The position numbers and the translations under genes were made by a program. A stretch of 64,000 nucleotides of DNA from Candidatus Geothrix odensensis (GTDB lineage Bacteria; Acidobacteriota; Holophagae; Holophagales; Holophagaceae): NCBI GenBank assembly GCA_016714685.1, contig JADKCH010000002.1, positions 1 to 64,000 of the forward strand, read 5' to 3'. Of this stretch, positions 9,151 to 16,114 are shown one piece after another. Each line of letters begins with the position of its first letter. Positions within the stretch are counted from its first letter, which is position 1. The notes beneath the pieces are model-generated. The model saw nothing but the letters and a program-made list of their open reading frames with translations. It was not told the origin of the DNA and searched no databases.

Positions 9151-10104
9151 ATGCTCAAGTCACTCGTGGCCACCCTGTTGGTGGCAGGCCTTGCGGGCGG
9201 TGCCCTGCACCTCGGCGCCCAAGAATCCAAGCCCCTGTATGTTCGCCAGACCTTGGCCAATCCCGCGCCCAAACTCGACGACGTGGCAGGGCGCGAATAC
9301 AAGTTCCTGATCGACCCAGCCAAAACCAAGAACACACCAGCCGCTGCCTTCAAGGACCTCTGGGCCAAGGTCCAGGCCGCCGGAGCCAAGCACGGATTCA
9401 CCATCACCGAGAAGGACAAGAACCCCCTGAAGGTGGAGATGACCACCAAGGAATACCTGGATACGCCCGATCAGGCGCTGTGGAAGAAGGGCTACCTCAT
9501 CCGCATCACCACCAAGTACAAAGCCGGCATGGCGGAGGACAAGGGAAAGGTGACCGTGAAGGCCATCTTCGAGGACCTCGACAAGACCCTTGCCGCGCCC
9601 TTAACTGTCGTCGGCATCAAGGGCGAGTCCGAATGCCAGGACAACGTGGGGATGGCCGCAGGCGGAACGCTCAAGGGCTATGTGGAGAAGGGCGCCAGCT
9701 TCAGCGTCACGCTGTCGGACCTCGGCAAGATGACCCTTGGCGACTTCGGGAAGTACATGCCCGAGCTGCTGACGCTGGGCCTGCCCGCGGACACCAAGCT
9801 GGTGTCCAACAAAGCCTATTCCTACCGCGCTCGTCCCGGATTCATCGTGCTGCCGGGCACCGAACCCTGCGGTGTCTCCATGGAAGGCTGGACCAACAAG
9901 GAGGACGGGCCGATCTTCCTCTACGACTTCTCGTACGGCTATGAGGACCTCACCCTCTACGAAAACGCCGAAACCCACCAGGAAGGCGAGCGCTTCATGA
10001 CCAAGGTGCTCTTCGGCGAATTGAGCGGGCTGGCCCTTCCGGACAACGGCAAATGGGGCGGCTCCAAGGTGCGCGTCTTCATGAACCGGCCCATCACCAA
10101 GTAG
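9151..10104 (+). CDS. Exported CYTH/triphosphate-tunnel-like protein
   Basis: The 317-residue product has a signal peptide (about 1-24, ending LGAQ). The mature part resembles the triphosphate tunnel fold: a first strand with EYKFLID, a helix, then YLDTPDQALWKKGYLIRI, the pattern that in CYTH proteins joins the substrate-lining strands, followed by KVTVKAIFED with a basic strand. The C-terminal half (from about 210) is unassigned. CYTH enzymes bind triphosphate groups or polyphosphate with metal ions in a tunnel lined by Arg, Lys and Glu; an exported member would act in the periplasm. The start has AAGGAGG eight bases upstream. It is the first gene of the sigma-54 promoter B operon, ahead of a lysine-tailed protein and an exported pyrophosphatase. 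The fold call rests on motif spacing and needs a profile search. Confidence 0.6.
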   Translation: MLKSLVATLLVAGLAGGALHLGAQESKPLYVRQTLANPAPKLDDVAGREYKFLIDPAKTKNTPAAAFKDLWAKVQAAGAKHGFTITEKDKNPLKVEMTTKEYLDTPDQALWKKGYLIRITTKYKAGMAEDKGKVTVKAIFEDLDKTLAAPLTVVGIKGESECQDNVGMAAGGTLKGYVEKGASFSVTLSDLGKMTLGDFGKYMPELLTLGLPADTKLVSNKAYSYRARPGFIVLPGTEPCGVSMEGWTNKEDGPIFLYDFSYGYEDLTLYENAETHQEGERFMTKVLFGELSGLALPDNGKWGGSKVRVFMNRPITK

Positions 10105-10159
10105 GACCTTTGGCCCTGGTCCAGTCTTCAATCCACCTCCCCTAAGGAGAATGCCCACG

Positions 10160-11002
10160 ATGAACATGCACACCCTTCAGAACGCAGCCCGCCTCCTGCT
10201 GGCCTGTTCCTTCCTGCCCCTGGCAGCCCAGGATCCCGACCAGCTGGACAAGCAGTACGGCCTCCTCTCCCAGCCCGCCTACATCAAACACTACGAGGCG
10301 GACAAGACGGGCAAGGTCATCCTGAACCCCTACCTGCAGGTGGCGAGCAAGGACTACCCGGCCATCCTCGATGTGAAGATGGCCCCCTACAACTGGGTCA
10401 TCGACGCCATGGGTCGGGTGGGCATCATCCCCGAGGCCGCCCATCCCCTGGGTCGCACCTATGAGAAGGGCTTCTTCCGCCCCGAGGACCAGTCCAAGCG
10501 GAAGCCCGGAACCCGCGAGAACTTCGGCCACGTTTCGGCCCTCGGCGGCGCACCGGGCCGCATCAGCGGCGAAATCCTCTATGACAAGGCCTCCAATTCC
10601 TGGACCATCAACAACAAATCCGGGCGTTACACGAAGCACAACACGGACCGCACGCCCGAGCAGCTCGTGAACGCCGCCACCCTCATCCGCGAGATCGTCG
10701 ATCCAGGCAGCGCGTCCTGGGGCCCGGTCTTCTTCCTCCTCGACTACGCCCACGAGTCCGTCCAGGAAGTGCTCCTGAAGGATCCAAAGCTCGCCTACGA
10801 CGACGCGGCGAAGAAGAGCCGGCCCCACATCATCGTGCTGCCGGCCGCTCCGGTGGAGCCCAAGGTCGAAAAGGCCGTGGACGCGGCGCCCAAGGCAGAG
10901 GCCGCGCCCAAACCGGTCGTGGAAGCTGCGCCCAAGGCGGAGGCCCCCAAGGTGAAAAAGGCCAAGAAGCCGAAGGCCGCCAACAACGACGATCCCTCGT
11001 GA
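10160..11002 (+). CDS. Exported protein of unknown function with Ala/Lys/Pro-rich tail
   Basis: The 280-residue product starts with a signal peptide (cleaved near AAQDPDQ). Residues about 25-225 form a globular region I do not recognise (motifs RISGEILYDKASNSW, NNKSGRYTKHNTDRTPEQLV). From about 230 the sequence is low-complexity with repeated AAPKAEA/AAPKPV units, ending in the strongly basic KVKKAKKPKAA. ATG at 10160 is preferred over ATG 10151 because AAGGAG lies ten bases before it, while 10151 abuts the ribosome-binding site. It sits between the tunnel-like protein and the pyrophosphatase genes. A lysine-rich tail could bind a polyanion such as polyphosphate; this is only suggestive. Confidence 0.65.
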   Translation: MNMHTLQNAARLLLACSFLPLAAQDPDQLDKQYGLLSQPAYIKHYEADKTGKVILNPYLQVASKDYPAILDVKMAPYNWVIDAMGRVGIIPEAAHPLGRTYEKGFFRPEDQSKRKPGTRENFGHVSALGGAPGRISGEILYDKASNSWTINNKSGRYTKHNTDRTPEQLVNAATLIREIVDPGSASWGPVFFLLDYAHESVQEVLLKDPKLAYDDAAKKSRPHIIVLPAAPVEPKVEKAVDAAPKAEAAPKPVVEAAPKAEAPKVKKAKKPKAANNDDPS

Positions 11003-11046
11003 CCCGTGCCTGATCCCACCCTCGTGAATCCAGGAGATTCCCACCC

Positions 11047-11802
11047 ATGAAAAACCGAATCATCACTTCCCTCGGGTTCGCCCTCGCCCTCACCGCGATG
11101 GTCCCCCTCGCCGGCCAGGGCGTGGTCACCCCGGTGGTCTACGTCGTCAAGGGCGAGAAGAACTTCAAGACGGCCTACGATCCAGTCAACGTTGATGGCA
11201 CCCTCAACGCCATCATCGAGATCCCGGCGGGCACCACCGCCAAGATCGAGACCTTGGACAATGGCACCATGGAGCTGGAGCAGAAGGACGGAGCCCCGCG
11301 CTTCGTGAAGTATCTGGCCTACCCGGCCAACTACGGCCTCATCCCCCGCAGCGTGCTGCTCAAGTCAAAGGGCGGTGACGGCGACCCCCTGGATGTCATC
11401 GTCCTGGGTCCCGCCCTCCCCACCGGAACCGTCGTCAAGTGCCGCCCTCTGGGCGTGATCAGCCTTGTCGACAACGGCGAGGTCGACGACAAGATCGTGC
11501 TCGCCCCCGTGAACTCCATCTTCGGTTCCCTGAAGGGGATCGAGGAACTCGACAAGAAGTTCCCCGGCGTGACCAGCATCATCCAGACCTGGTGGACCTC
11601 CTACAAGGGTTACGGCAAGGACGGCAAGCTGCAGCTGAGCTCCAAGGGCTTCAAGAGCCGCGCCGCCGCCATCAAGATCGTCGGCGATGCGGTCCTCGAC
11701 TACGAGATGTCCGTCACCACGGATGCGGATCGGCGCGCCCTGGATGAAAAGGGCAATCCCCGCCTCTACCGCTGGCCCGGCGCGAAGAACCTTGGCGAGT
11801 AG
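11047..11802 (+). CDS. ppa: Exported family I inorganic pyrophosphatase
   Basis: The enzyme hydrolyses pyrophosphate to two phosphates with Mg2+. The 251-residue product has a signal peptide (about 1-24, LAGQ). It then has family I landmarks: IIEIPAGTTAKIE, KYLAYPANYGLIP, the signature DGDPLDV (111-117) with its metal-binding Asp residues, and a late Asp/Lys region around DDKIVLAP. Ordinary Ppa is cytoplasmic and about 175 residues; the leader and C-terminal extension point to a periplasmic form that releases phosphate from external pyrophosphate. AGGAGA precedes ATG 11047. It is the last gene of the promoter B operon, with a strong terminator 18 bases after the stop. A cytoplasmic pyrophosphatase should exist elsewhere in the genome. 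Confidence 0.92.
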   Translation: MKNRIITSLGFALALTAMVPLAGQGVVTPVVYVVKGEKNFKTAYDPVNVDGTLNAIIEIPAGTTAKIETLDNGTMELEQKDGAPRFVKYLAYPANYGLIPRSVLLKSKGGDGDPLDVIVLGPALPTGTVVKCRPLGVISLVDNGEVDDKIVLAPVNSIFGSLKGIEELDKKFPGVTSIIQTWWTSYKGYGKDGKLQLSSKGFKSRAAAIKIVGDAVLDYEMSVTTDADRRALDEKGNPRLYRWPGAKNLGE

Positions 11803-11820
11803 GTCATTTGCGTGAATCAT

Positions 11821-11853
11821 GGGGGGCGGCGCCAAGCCGCCCCCCGGTTTTTT
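11821..11853 (+). terminator. Rho-independent terminator after the pyrophosphatase gene
   Basis: A 10-bp GC stem (GGGGGGCGGC/GCCGCCCCCC) with loop GCCAA is followed by GG and six T. This is one of the clearest terminators in the window. It ends only 11 bases before the ATG of the next gene, so that gene depends on read-through or on a promoter inside the terminator region. Confidence 0.93.
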
Positions 11854-11864
11854 CTTGGACGGCC

Positions 11865-12392
11865 ATGCTCAGGACCCTGCTCCTCTCCCTGACCCTATCG
11901 GCGGCGCTTCTGGCCCAGGACACGGTCATCGTTCTGCTGCGCCACGCCGAGAAGGCCCACAAGGGCGACACGGCCGAGCTTTCTGAGGCGGGGCACCGCC
12001 GGGCGGCCGGACTGCCGCCGCAACTTGCGGCCTACCGGCCCTCCGCGCTCTTCGCCTCCAACCTCCCAAGAACCCAGCAAACGCTTGCACCTCTTTCGAA
12101 AGCCCTGGGGCTGCCCGTGCAGATCTATGTTCGAGGTGAGGAACGGGCGCTGGCCCGGCGCCTCCTCGCGCTGCATGGGGGCGAGCGGGTGGTGGTCTGC
12201 GGTCACTCGGACACGCTGGGGACCTTGATCGAAGCACTGGGCCACCTGGAGCCCTTCCCTGAGGTTTCTGGCTACGACCGCTTCTGGGTTCTCCGGATCA
12301 GAGAGGGCACCGCCTCGGTGACCCTCGAGGAACACCGCCAGGCGCCCGTGGGCGGACATCCGCCTCCACCTGCACCGGTGAGGGCCCGATGA
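11865..12392 (+). CDS. Exported histidine phosphatase (SixA/PGAM-like)
   Basis: The 175-residue product has a signal peptide (MLRTLLLSLTLSAALLAQ). It is followed by the histidine phosphatase core: LLRHAEK with the nucleophilic His, a second basic site at SNLPRTQQT, and the late catalytic His in VVVCGHSDTLG. The family removes phosphate from small molecules or phosphohistidine; the signal peptide places this one in the periplasm. ATG 11865 is chosen because it starts the signal peptide; an in-frame upstream ATG at 11808 would begin inside the terminator region. The proline-rich C-terminus is unstructured. The gene overlaps the following one by ATGA. Context suggests hydrolysis of an external phosphate ester or polyphosphate. 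Confidence 0.82.
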   Translation: MLRTLLLSLTLSAALLAQDTVIVLLRHAEKAHKGDTAELSEAGHRRAAGLPPQLAAYRPSALFASNLPRTQQTLAPLSKALGLPVQIYVRGEERALARRLLALHGGERVVVCGHSDTLGTLIEALGHLEPFPEVSGYDRFWVLRIREGTASVTLEEHRQAPVGGHPPPPAPVRAR

Positions 12393-13225
12393 CCAGGCCC
12401 CGGTCTGCGCCATGGATTCTCGGCGGCAAACGGGTCGTGTCCTTCGTCCTGTTCGCCATGGCCCTGCCCGCGCTGGCATGGGAGCCCCGAGGCCACCACC
12501 TCATCGCGTCAGCCTCACTCCAAGCTTTGCCGACTGAATTGGCACCTTGGTTTTCGGGGCAAGAGGCTGTTTTCATCCGGGCCTCCCTGGAGCCTGATCT
12601 ATGGAAGGCCAACGATGCCTCCGAGGTCTGGCGTCACCGCATCGCCTGTGAAACCTATGGAGGCCCGGCAAAAGTCCCCCTCCATGAGGCCACTGCAAGG
12701 GCGCAAGTGGGCGCCTTCGCCTTCGAACAGGCCGGACAGCTCCCCTGGGTCATCGCCGAGCGGCACCGACGGCTGGTGGAGGCGTTCAAGGCCCGCGACG
12801 CTCGCCGGGTGGTCCTCGAGGCCGGTTGGCTCTGCCATTACGTGGCCGACGCCCAGGTTCCCCTGCACACGACCCGGGATCGCAATGGCAAGGCCACCCG
12901 TCAGAAGGGCATTCACAAGCGCTGGGAAGCCGACCTGGTGGAGCACGGCGTGAGTTCTCTGCCGGCTGCAGCCGGGGCCGAAGCCCCGGCCGATCTGCCG
13001 GCTGCCATTGCGGGGTGGATCAGGGAAAGTCATAGCCTGATTCCCGCGCTGCTGGAGGCGGATCGGCAGGCTGGTCGCGAGGCGCAGGGGAATTCCGAAG
13101 CGCACACCAAGGCCTTCTGGTCGCTGCAAAACCGTCAGGTCCTCCAACAACTCAACCGCGCGGCGGAACGGAGCGGCGGCTTGGTCCTTTCAGCCTGGGT
13201 GCAGGCCGGGAGACCTCAGCCTTGA
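12389..13225 (+). CDS. Exported S1/P1-nuclease-like zinc hydrolase
   Basis: The 278-residue product belongs to the phospholipase C/S1-P1 nuclease fold. After a signal peptide ending PALA, the mature protein starts with Trp (WEPRGHHLIA), whose backbone usually binds zinc in this family. Further ligands are in LEPDLWK, WRH, HYVADAQVPLHTTRD and GIHKRWEADLV (the HxxxWxxD pattern). Family members cut single-stranded nucleic acids or remove 3'-phosphates from nucleotides, or cleave phospholipids, with three zinc ions. It overlaps the histidine phosphatase gene by four bases. With its neighbours it fits periplasmic phosphate scavenging. The C-terminal 60 residues lack a recognised motif. Confidence 0.75.
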   Translation: MTRPRSAPWILGGKRVVSFVLFAMALPALAWEPRGHHLIASASLQALPTELAPWFSGQEAVFIRASLEPDLWKANDASEVWRHRIACETYGGPAKVPLHEATARAQVGAFAFEQAGQLPWVIAERHRRLVEAFKARDARRVVLEAGWLCHYVADAQVPLHTTRDRNGKATRQKGIHKRWEADLVEHGVSSLPAAAGAEAPADLPAAIAGWIRESHSLIPALLEADRQAGREAQGNSEAHTKAFWSLQNRQVLQQLNRAAERSGGLVLSAWVQAGRPQP

Positions 13226-13250
13226 AGCACTGAGCGGCTCGACCGCCCCA

Positions 13251-13291
13251 GCGAGCGAAGACCCGCAATGACCGTGCGGATTTTCGCGCAC
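13251..13291 (+). promoter_or_regulatory. Upstream activator element C
   Basis: GCGAGCGAA, then CCGCAATGACCGTGCGG and ATTTTCGCGCAC. The element is closely related to 8918-8958 and includes GTGCG/CGCAC arms around an eight-base centre. It ends 72 bases before the sigma-54 promoter at 13364. Confidence 0.7.
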
Positions 13292-13363
13292 CGTATCGGT
13301 GGACTCGCGCTCGGGTGAAGCCATCTGTCAGATTACATGGGCAATTAACCTTGCCGTCCGGAA

Positions 13364-13379
13364 TGGCCCATGATTTGCA
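13364..13379 (+). promoter_or_regulatory. Sigma-54 promoter C
   Basis: TGGCCCATGATTTGCA has GG (13365-13366) and GC (13377-13378) 10 bp apart and a good TTTGCA -12 block. The porin gene ATG is 100 bases downstream. Confidence 0.82.
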
Positions 13380-13479
13380 CTGGATGACCACAGCCCGTCC
13401 AGAGGTACGAGGGCTCCCACCTCCATCCACCTCATCGCCCAGGCACCCAGCCGGTGCCGCCCCCCCTAGAGGAGTTTGC

Positions 13480-14862
13480 ATGAAAGCCATTACCTCCCCA
13501 CTGATCTTTGCCCTGCTGGCCGCGCCCCTGGCCGCCCAGACGCCGGCGGAGACCGACAAGCGCATCGCCGATCTGGAGAAGCAGGTTGCCAAGCTCTCCA
13601 AGCTCGAAGCCAAGAAGGATGACGCCAAGGATGGCGGCTTCTCGGTCAAGTTCGGTGGCCGGTTCCACCTGGACAACACCTACTTCAGCGGCAACGAGAA
13701 CCGCCTGACCAACGGCACCTTCATGCGGCGCGCGCGCATCAGCTTCAAGGTGGGTCTGGGCAAGGACTGGGTTGGCGAAGGCGATGTCGATTTCGCCGAG
13801 GCGGCCGTCAACATCAAGGATCTGTGGATCGGCTACCAGGGCTTCAAGAACAGCCTCATCCAGGTGGGCCAGTTCAAGCAGCCCTTCGGCATGGACACCC
13901 TCGGCTCCTCCAACGCCACCTGGCTCATGGAACGCTCCTACAGCGACATCTGGGCCTTGGATCGCCATGTGGGCATCGGGTACCAGACCTGGGGTGAGCG
14001 CTGGCAGGCGAAGGCCAGCTTCTTCGGCCAGGCCATCAACGATACGGCCGATGAACAGTCCGCCGCCGACGAGAATGTCGATTCCACGGGCCTCCTCAAG
14101 ACCTACAAGATCTCCGGCGACCACGGCTATGGCTACGCAGCCCGCTTCACCTTCGCCCCGGTCCTGATCTCCGAGACCAAGGCCATGCACCTGGGTGTGG
14201 CGGCCGTTCAGCGCACCCCCAATGCCAGCGCTCCCGGGGTGTACGCCGTGGACCTCTCTGGCCGTCCCGAGCAGAACAAGGTCTGCAAGGAGAAGTTCCT
14301 GAACGCGGCCGTGACCAACGTCGACAACTGGATGCAGACCGGCATCGAGTTCGCGGGCGTGTGGAAGGCCTTCTCCTGGCAGAGCGAGTACCAGCAGACC
14401 AAGGTGAACCGCCGGGGCACCCAGATGCAGAAGTGGTCGGGCACGGCCCTGGTGGCCACCTCCGCCGCCGAGCAGCTCGCCAGCACCGTGGACCACAAAT
14501 TCTCCACCTACTATGGCCAGGTGTCGTGGATCTTCGGCGGCCAGCGCACCTATGAGGTGAGTGAGGGCCTCTTCGGCAAGGTGGTCCCCTCCAAGAACGG
14601 TGCCTGGGAAGTGGTGCTGCGCTACAGCAAGATGGACCAGAACGATTTGACCGACGTCGATCCCGTGAAGGGCGGTGTGGCCTCCAACACCACCCTCGGG
14701 CTGACCTACTACCTGAACAAGAACGTCCGCTTCATGCTGAACTACACCAAGGTGGACAACGGTGAGAACGCCATGGCCAACAAGGCCTACAGCCCCACCG
14801 GCGTGAAGCTCGTGAATGATGACTTCAACATCACCACCATGCGCGTGCAGGTGAACTTCTAG
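13480..14862 (+). CDS. OprO/OprP-type phosphate-selective porin
   Basis: The 460-residue product has a signal peptide (about 1-20, LAAQ), then a short coiled coil (TDKRIADLEKQVAKLSKLEA) as in OprO/P trimers. A 16-strand barrel-like region follows and ends in VNF. Family blocks are FSVKFGGRFHLD, GTFMRRARISFKVGLGKDW, LWIGYQGFKNSLIQVGQFKQP and GWRLGLTYY-like LGLTYYLNKNVRFMLNYT. Members of PF07396 form anion channels for phosphate, pyrophosphate or polyphosphate in the outer membrane; the exact anion cannot be read from sequence. ATG 13480 has GAGGAG eight bases upstream; an in-frame start at 13315 would place 55 residues before the signal peptide and overlap the promoter. Driven by sigma-54 promoter C. 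Confidence 0.9.
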   Translation: MKAITSPLIFALLAAPLAAQTPAETDKRIADLEKQVAKLSKLEAKKDDAKDGGFSVKFGGRFHLDNTYFSGNENRLTNGTFMRRARISFKVGLGKDWVGEGDVDFAEAAVNIKDLWIGYQGFKNSLIQVGQFKQPFGMDTLGSSNATWLMERSYSDIWALDRHVGIGYQTWGERWQAKASFFGQAINDTADEQSAADENVDSTGLLKTYKISGDHGYGYAARFTFAPVLISETKAMHLGVAAVQRTPNASAPGVYAVDLSGRPEQNKVCKEKFLNAAVTNVDNWMQTGIEFAGVWKAFSWQSEYQQTKVNRRGTQMQKWSGTALVATSAAEQLASTVDHKFSTYYGQVSWIFGGQRTYEVSEGLFGKVVPSKNGAWEVVLRYSKMDQNDLTDVDPVKGGVASNTTLGLTYYLNKNVRFMLNYTKVDNGENAMANKAYSPTGVKLVNDDFNITTMRVQVNF

Positions 14863-14878
14863 GGTTCACCAACTGGTT

Positions 14879-14909
14879 CGGGAGGGGTCCTCTCGCGAGG
14901 CCCCTCCCG
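14879..14909 (+). terminator. GC-rich hairpin after the porin gene
   Basis: CGGGAGGGG-T-CCTC pairs with GAGG-CCCCTCCCG around a TCGC loop, giving 12-13 pairs with one bulge. No T tract follows, so it may reduce rather than stop transcription into the next gene. Confidence 0.55.
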
Positions 14910-14951
14910 ACTGACATCAGGCTCTCGGCCCTTTCCTCCAGGACACCCCCC

Positions 14952-15572
14952 ATGCCCCAGGCACTCCCGAGCTGCGGTGCTCCGGTCCTCATTCCCCGCT
15001 GGGAATGGCGGACCTTCGCCCCAGCACTGGATTGCGCCAGGAAGCTGCAGGACATGGGCGCCCGGCTGGGCTCCTCGAATGACCGGGAAATCAGTCTGAT
15101 CAGCTTGACCAGCTCGCACGATGTGACGATCCGTGACCGCCGCATGGCCCTCAAATGGCGGAAGCAGTCCGGTCAGGACGGCCTGGAACTCTGGGATGTC
15201 GTCCTCGATTCCGCCTTCCCCTGCGCCCAGGACACCGTGCGGAGGCTCTTCGAGGCCTGGGACATTCCTCTCCCGATCTTGCATCGACCGTACTACACCA
15301 TCCACGCCCTGCTTCTCGAGGTCATCCAGACCCACCCGAACCTCCGGGTGGTCGAAATCGAGAAACATGCGGAGTCCTTCTCGGTGCAGGGCGCGCGATG
15401 TGAGTGGACCCGCCTGCTCGCCAACCATGTTCCATGCGAGTGCCTTTCCATTGAACACGAGGACCCCTGCATCACCCTCCAGGTCATGCGAAGCCTGGGG
15501 CTGGAGGCACGACCCCACGCCAGCTATCCCACGGGGCTGAAAACCGCCCTCCATCTCAACACCCAACACTGA
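14952..15572 (+). CDS. CYTH/VTC-like triphosphate-tunnel family protein
   Basis: The 206-residue cytoplasmic protein starts with the family opening PRWEWRTF. A first strand pair with basic residues follows (VTIRDRRMALKWRK), then GLELWDVV, a helical insert (about 75-115), a second set of strands (LRVVEIEKHAESF, CEWTRLL, CECLSIEHEDP) and the ending SYPTGLKTAL. This order matches CYTH/VTC-like proteins whose tunnel binds triphosphate or polyphosphate, and the same scaffold is seen in the product at 20036-20674. The acidic ExExK motif of classical CYTH enzymes is reduced to WEWR, so activity is uncertain; it could be an enzyme or a binding protein. The gene follows the porin and is close to the CYTH gene at 15591 (18-base gap), probably in the promoter C transcript. 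Confidence 0.6.
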   Translation: MPQALPSCGAPVLIPRWEWRTFAPALDCARKLQDMGARLGSSNDREISLISLTSSHDVTIRDRRMALKWRKQSGQDGLELWDVVLDSAFPCAQDTVRRLFEAWDIPLPILHRPYYTIHALLLEVIQTHPNLRVVEIEKHAESFSVQGARCEWTRLLANHVPCECLSIEHEDPCITLQVMRSLGLEARPHASYPTGLKTALHLNTQH

Positions 15573-15590
15573 ACCTTCACTGGAGCCACC

Positions 15591-16064
15591 ATGGCCAAGG
15601 AAATCGAACGGAAGTACCTGATCAATCGCGCTGCGTGGACGCCCCAAGGTGAGGGCATCCACTTCAAGCAGGGCTACCTGAACGCCCAGAAGGAGCGCGT
15701 CGTCCGCGTGCGCATCGAAGGCGCCAAGGCCAAGCTCACCATTAAGGGCATCACCACCGGCGTGACCCGCTCGGAATTCGAGTACCTCATCCCTGTTGAG
15801 GACGCCGCCATCCTGCTCGACAACCTGTGCGAGCAGCCCCTCATCGACAAGCACCGCCACAAGGAGGTCCACGGCGGCAAGACCTGGGAGATCGATGTCT
15901 TCCATGGCGAGAACGAAGGTCTGGTGGTGGCCGAGATCGAGCTGGCCTCCGAAGACGAGAAGATCGACTTCCCGGCCTGGGTCGGCGAAGAGGTCTCCAG
16001 TGATCCCCGCTACTTCAACTCCAACCTCCTGAAGCACCCCTTCAAGAACTGGACCAAGGCTTAA
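15591..16064 (+). CDS. CYTH domain protein (triphosphatase family)
   Basis: The 157-residue stand-alone CYTH domain has the defining ExExK motif at the N-terminus (KEIERKYL), then FKQGYLN, RVVRVRIEGAKAKLTIKG, RSEFEYLIP, a helix with LCEQPLIDKHRH, the strand WEIDVFHGENEGLVVAEIEL and the closing YFNSNLLKHPF. Bacterial proteins of this length (NeuTTM/CthTTM-like) hydrolyse inorganic triphosphate or nucleoside triphosphates with Mg2+ or Mn2+. All charged tunnel residues appear intact. GGAG sits eight bases before the ATG. The gene lies in series behind another CYTH/VTC-like gene, and a hairpin follows its stop. The likely role is cytoplasmic cleavage of triphosphate or short polyphosphate. Confidence 0.9.
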   Translation: MAKEIERKYLINRAAWTPQGEGIHFKQGYLNAQKERVVRVRIEGAKAKLTIKGITTGVTRSEFEYLIPVEDAAILLDNLCEQPLIDKHRHKEVHGGKTWEIDVFHGENEGLVVAEIELASEDEKIDFPAWVGEEVSSDPRYFNSNLLKHPFKNWTKA

Positions 16065-16073
16065 CCTCACCAC

Positions 16074-16098
16074 GCGGGCCACCCCAAAGGTGGCCCGC
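16074..16098 (+). terminator. Hairpin after the CYTH gene
   Basis: GCGGGCCACC/GGTGGCCCGC form a 10-bp stem with loop CCAAA, ten bases past the stop. It is followed by CCATTCT, with no real T tract, so a partial terminator is likely. Confidence 0.6.
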
Positions 16099-16114
16099 CC
16101 ATTCTGGGTATTGC

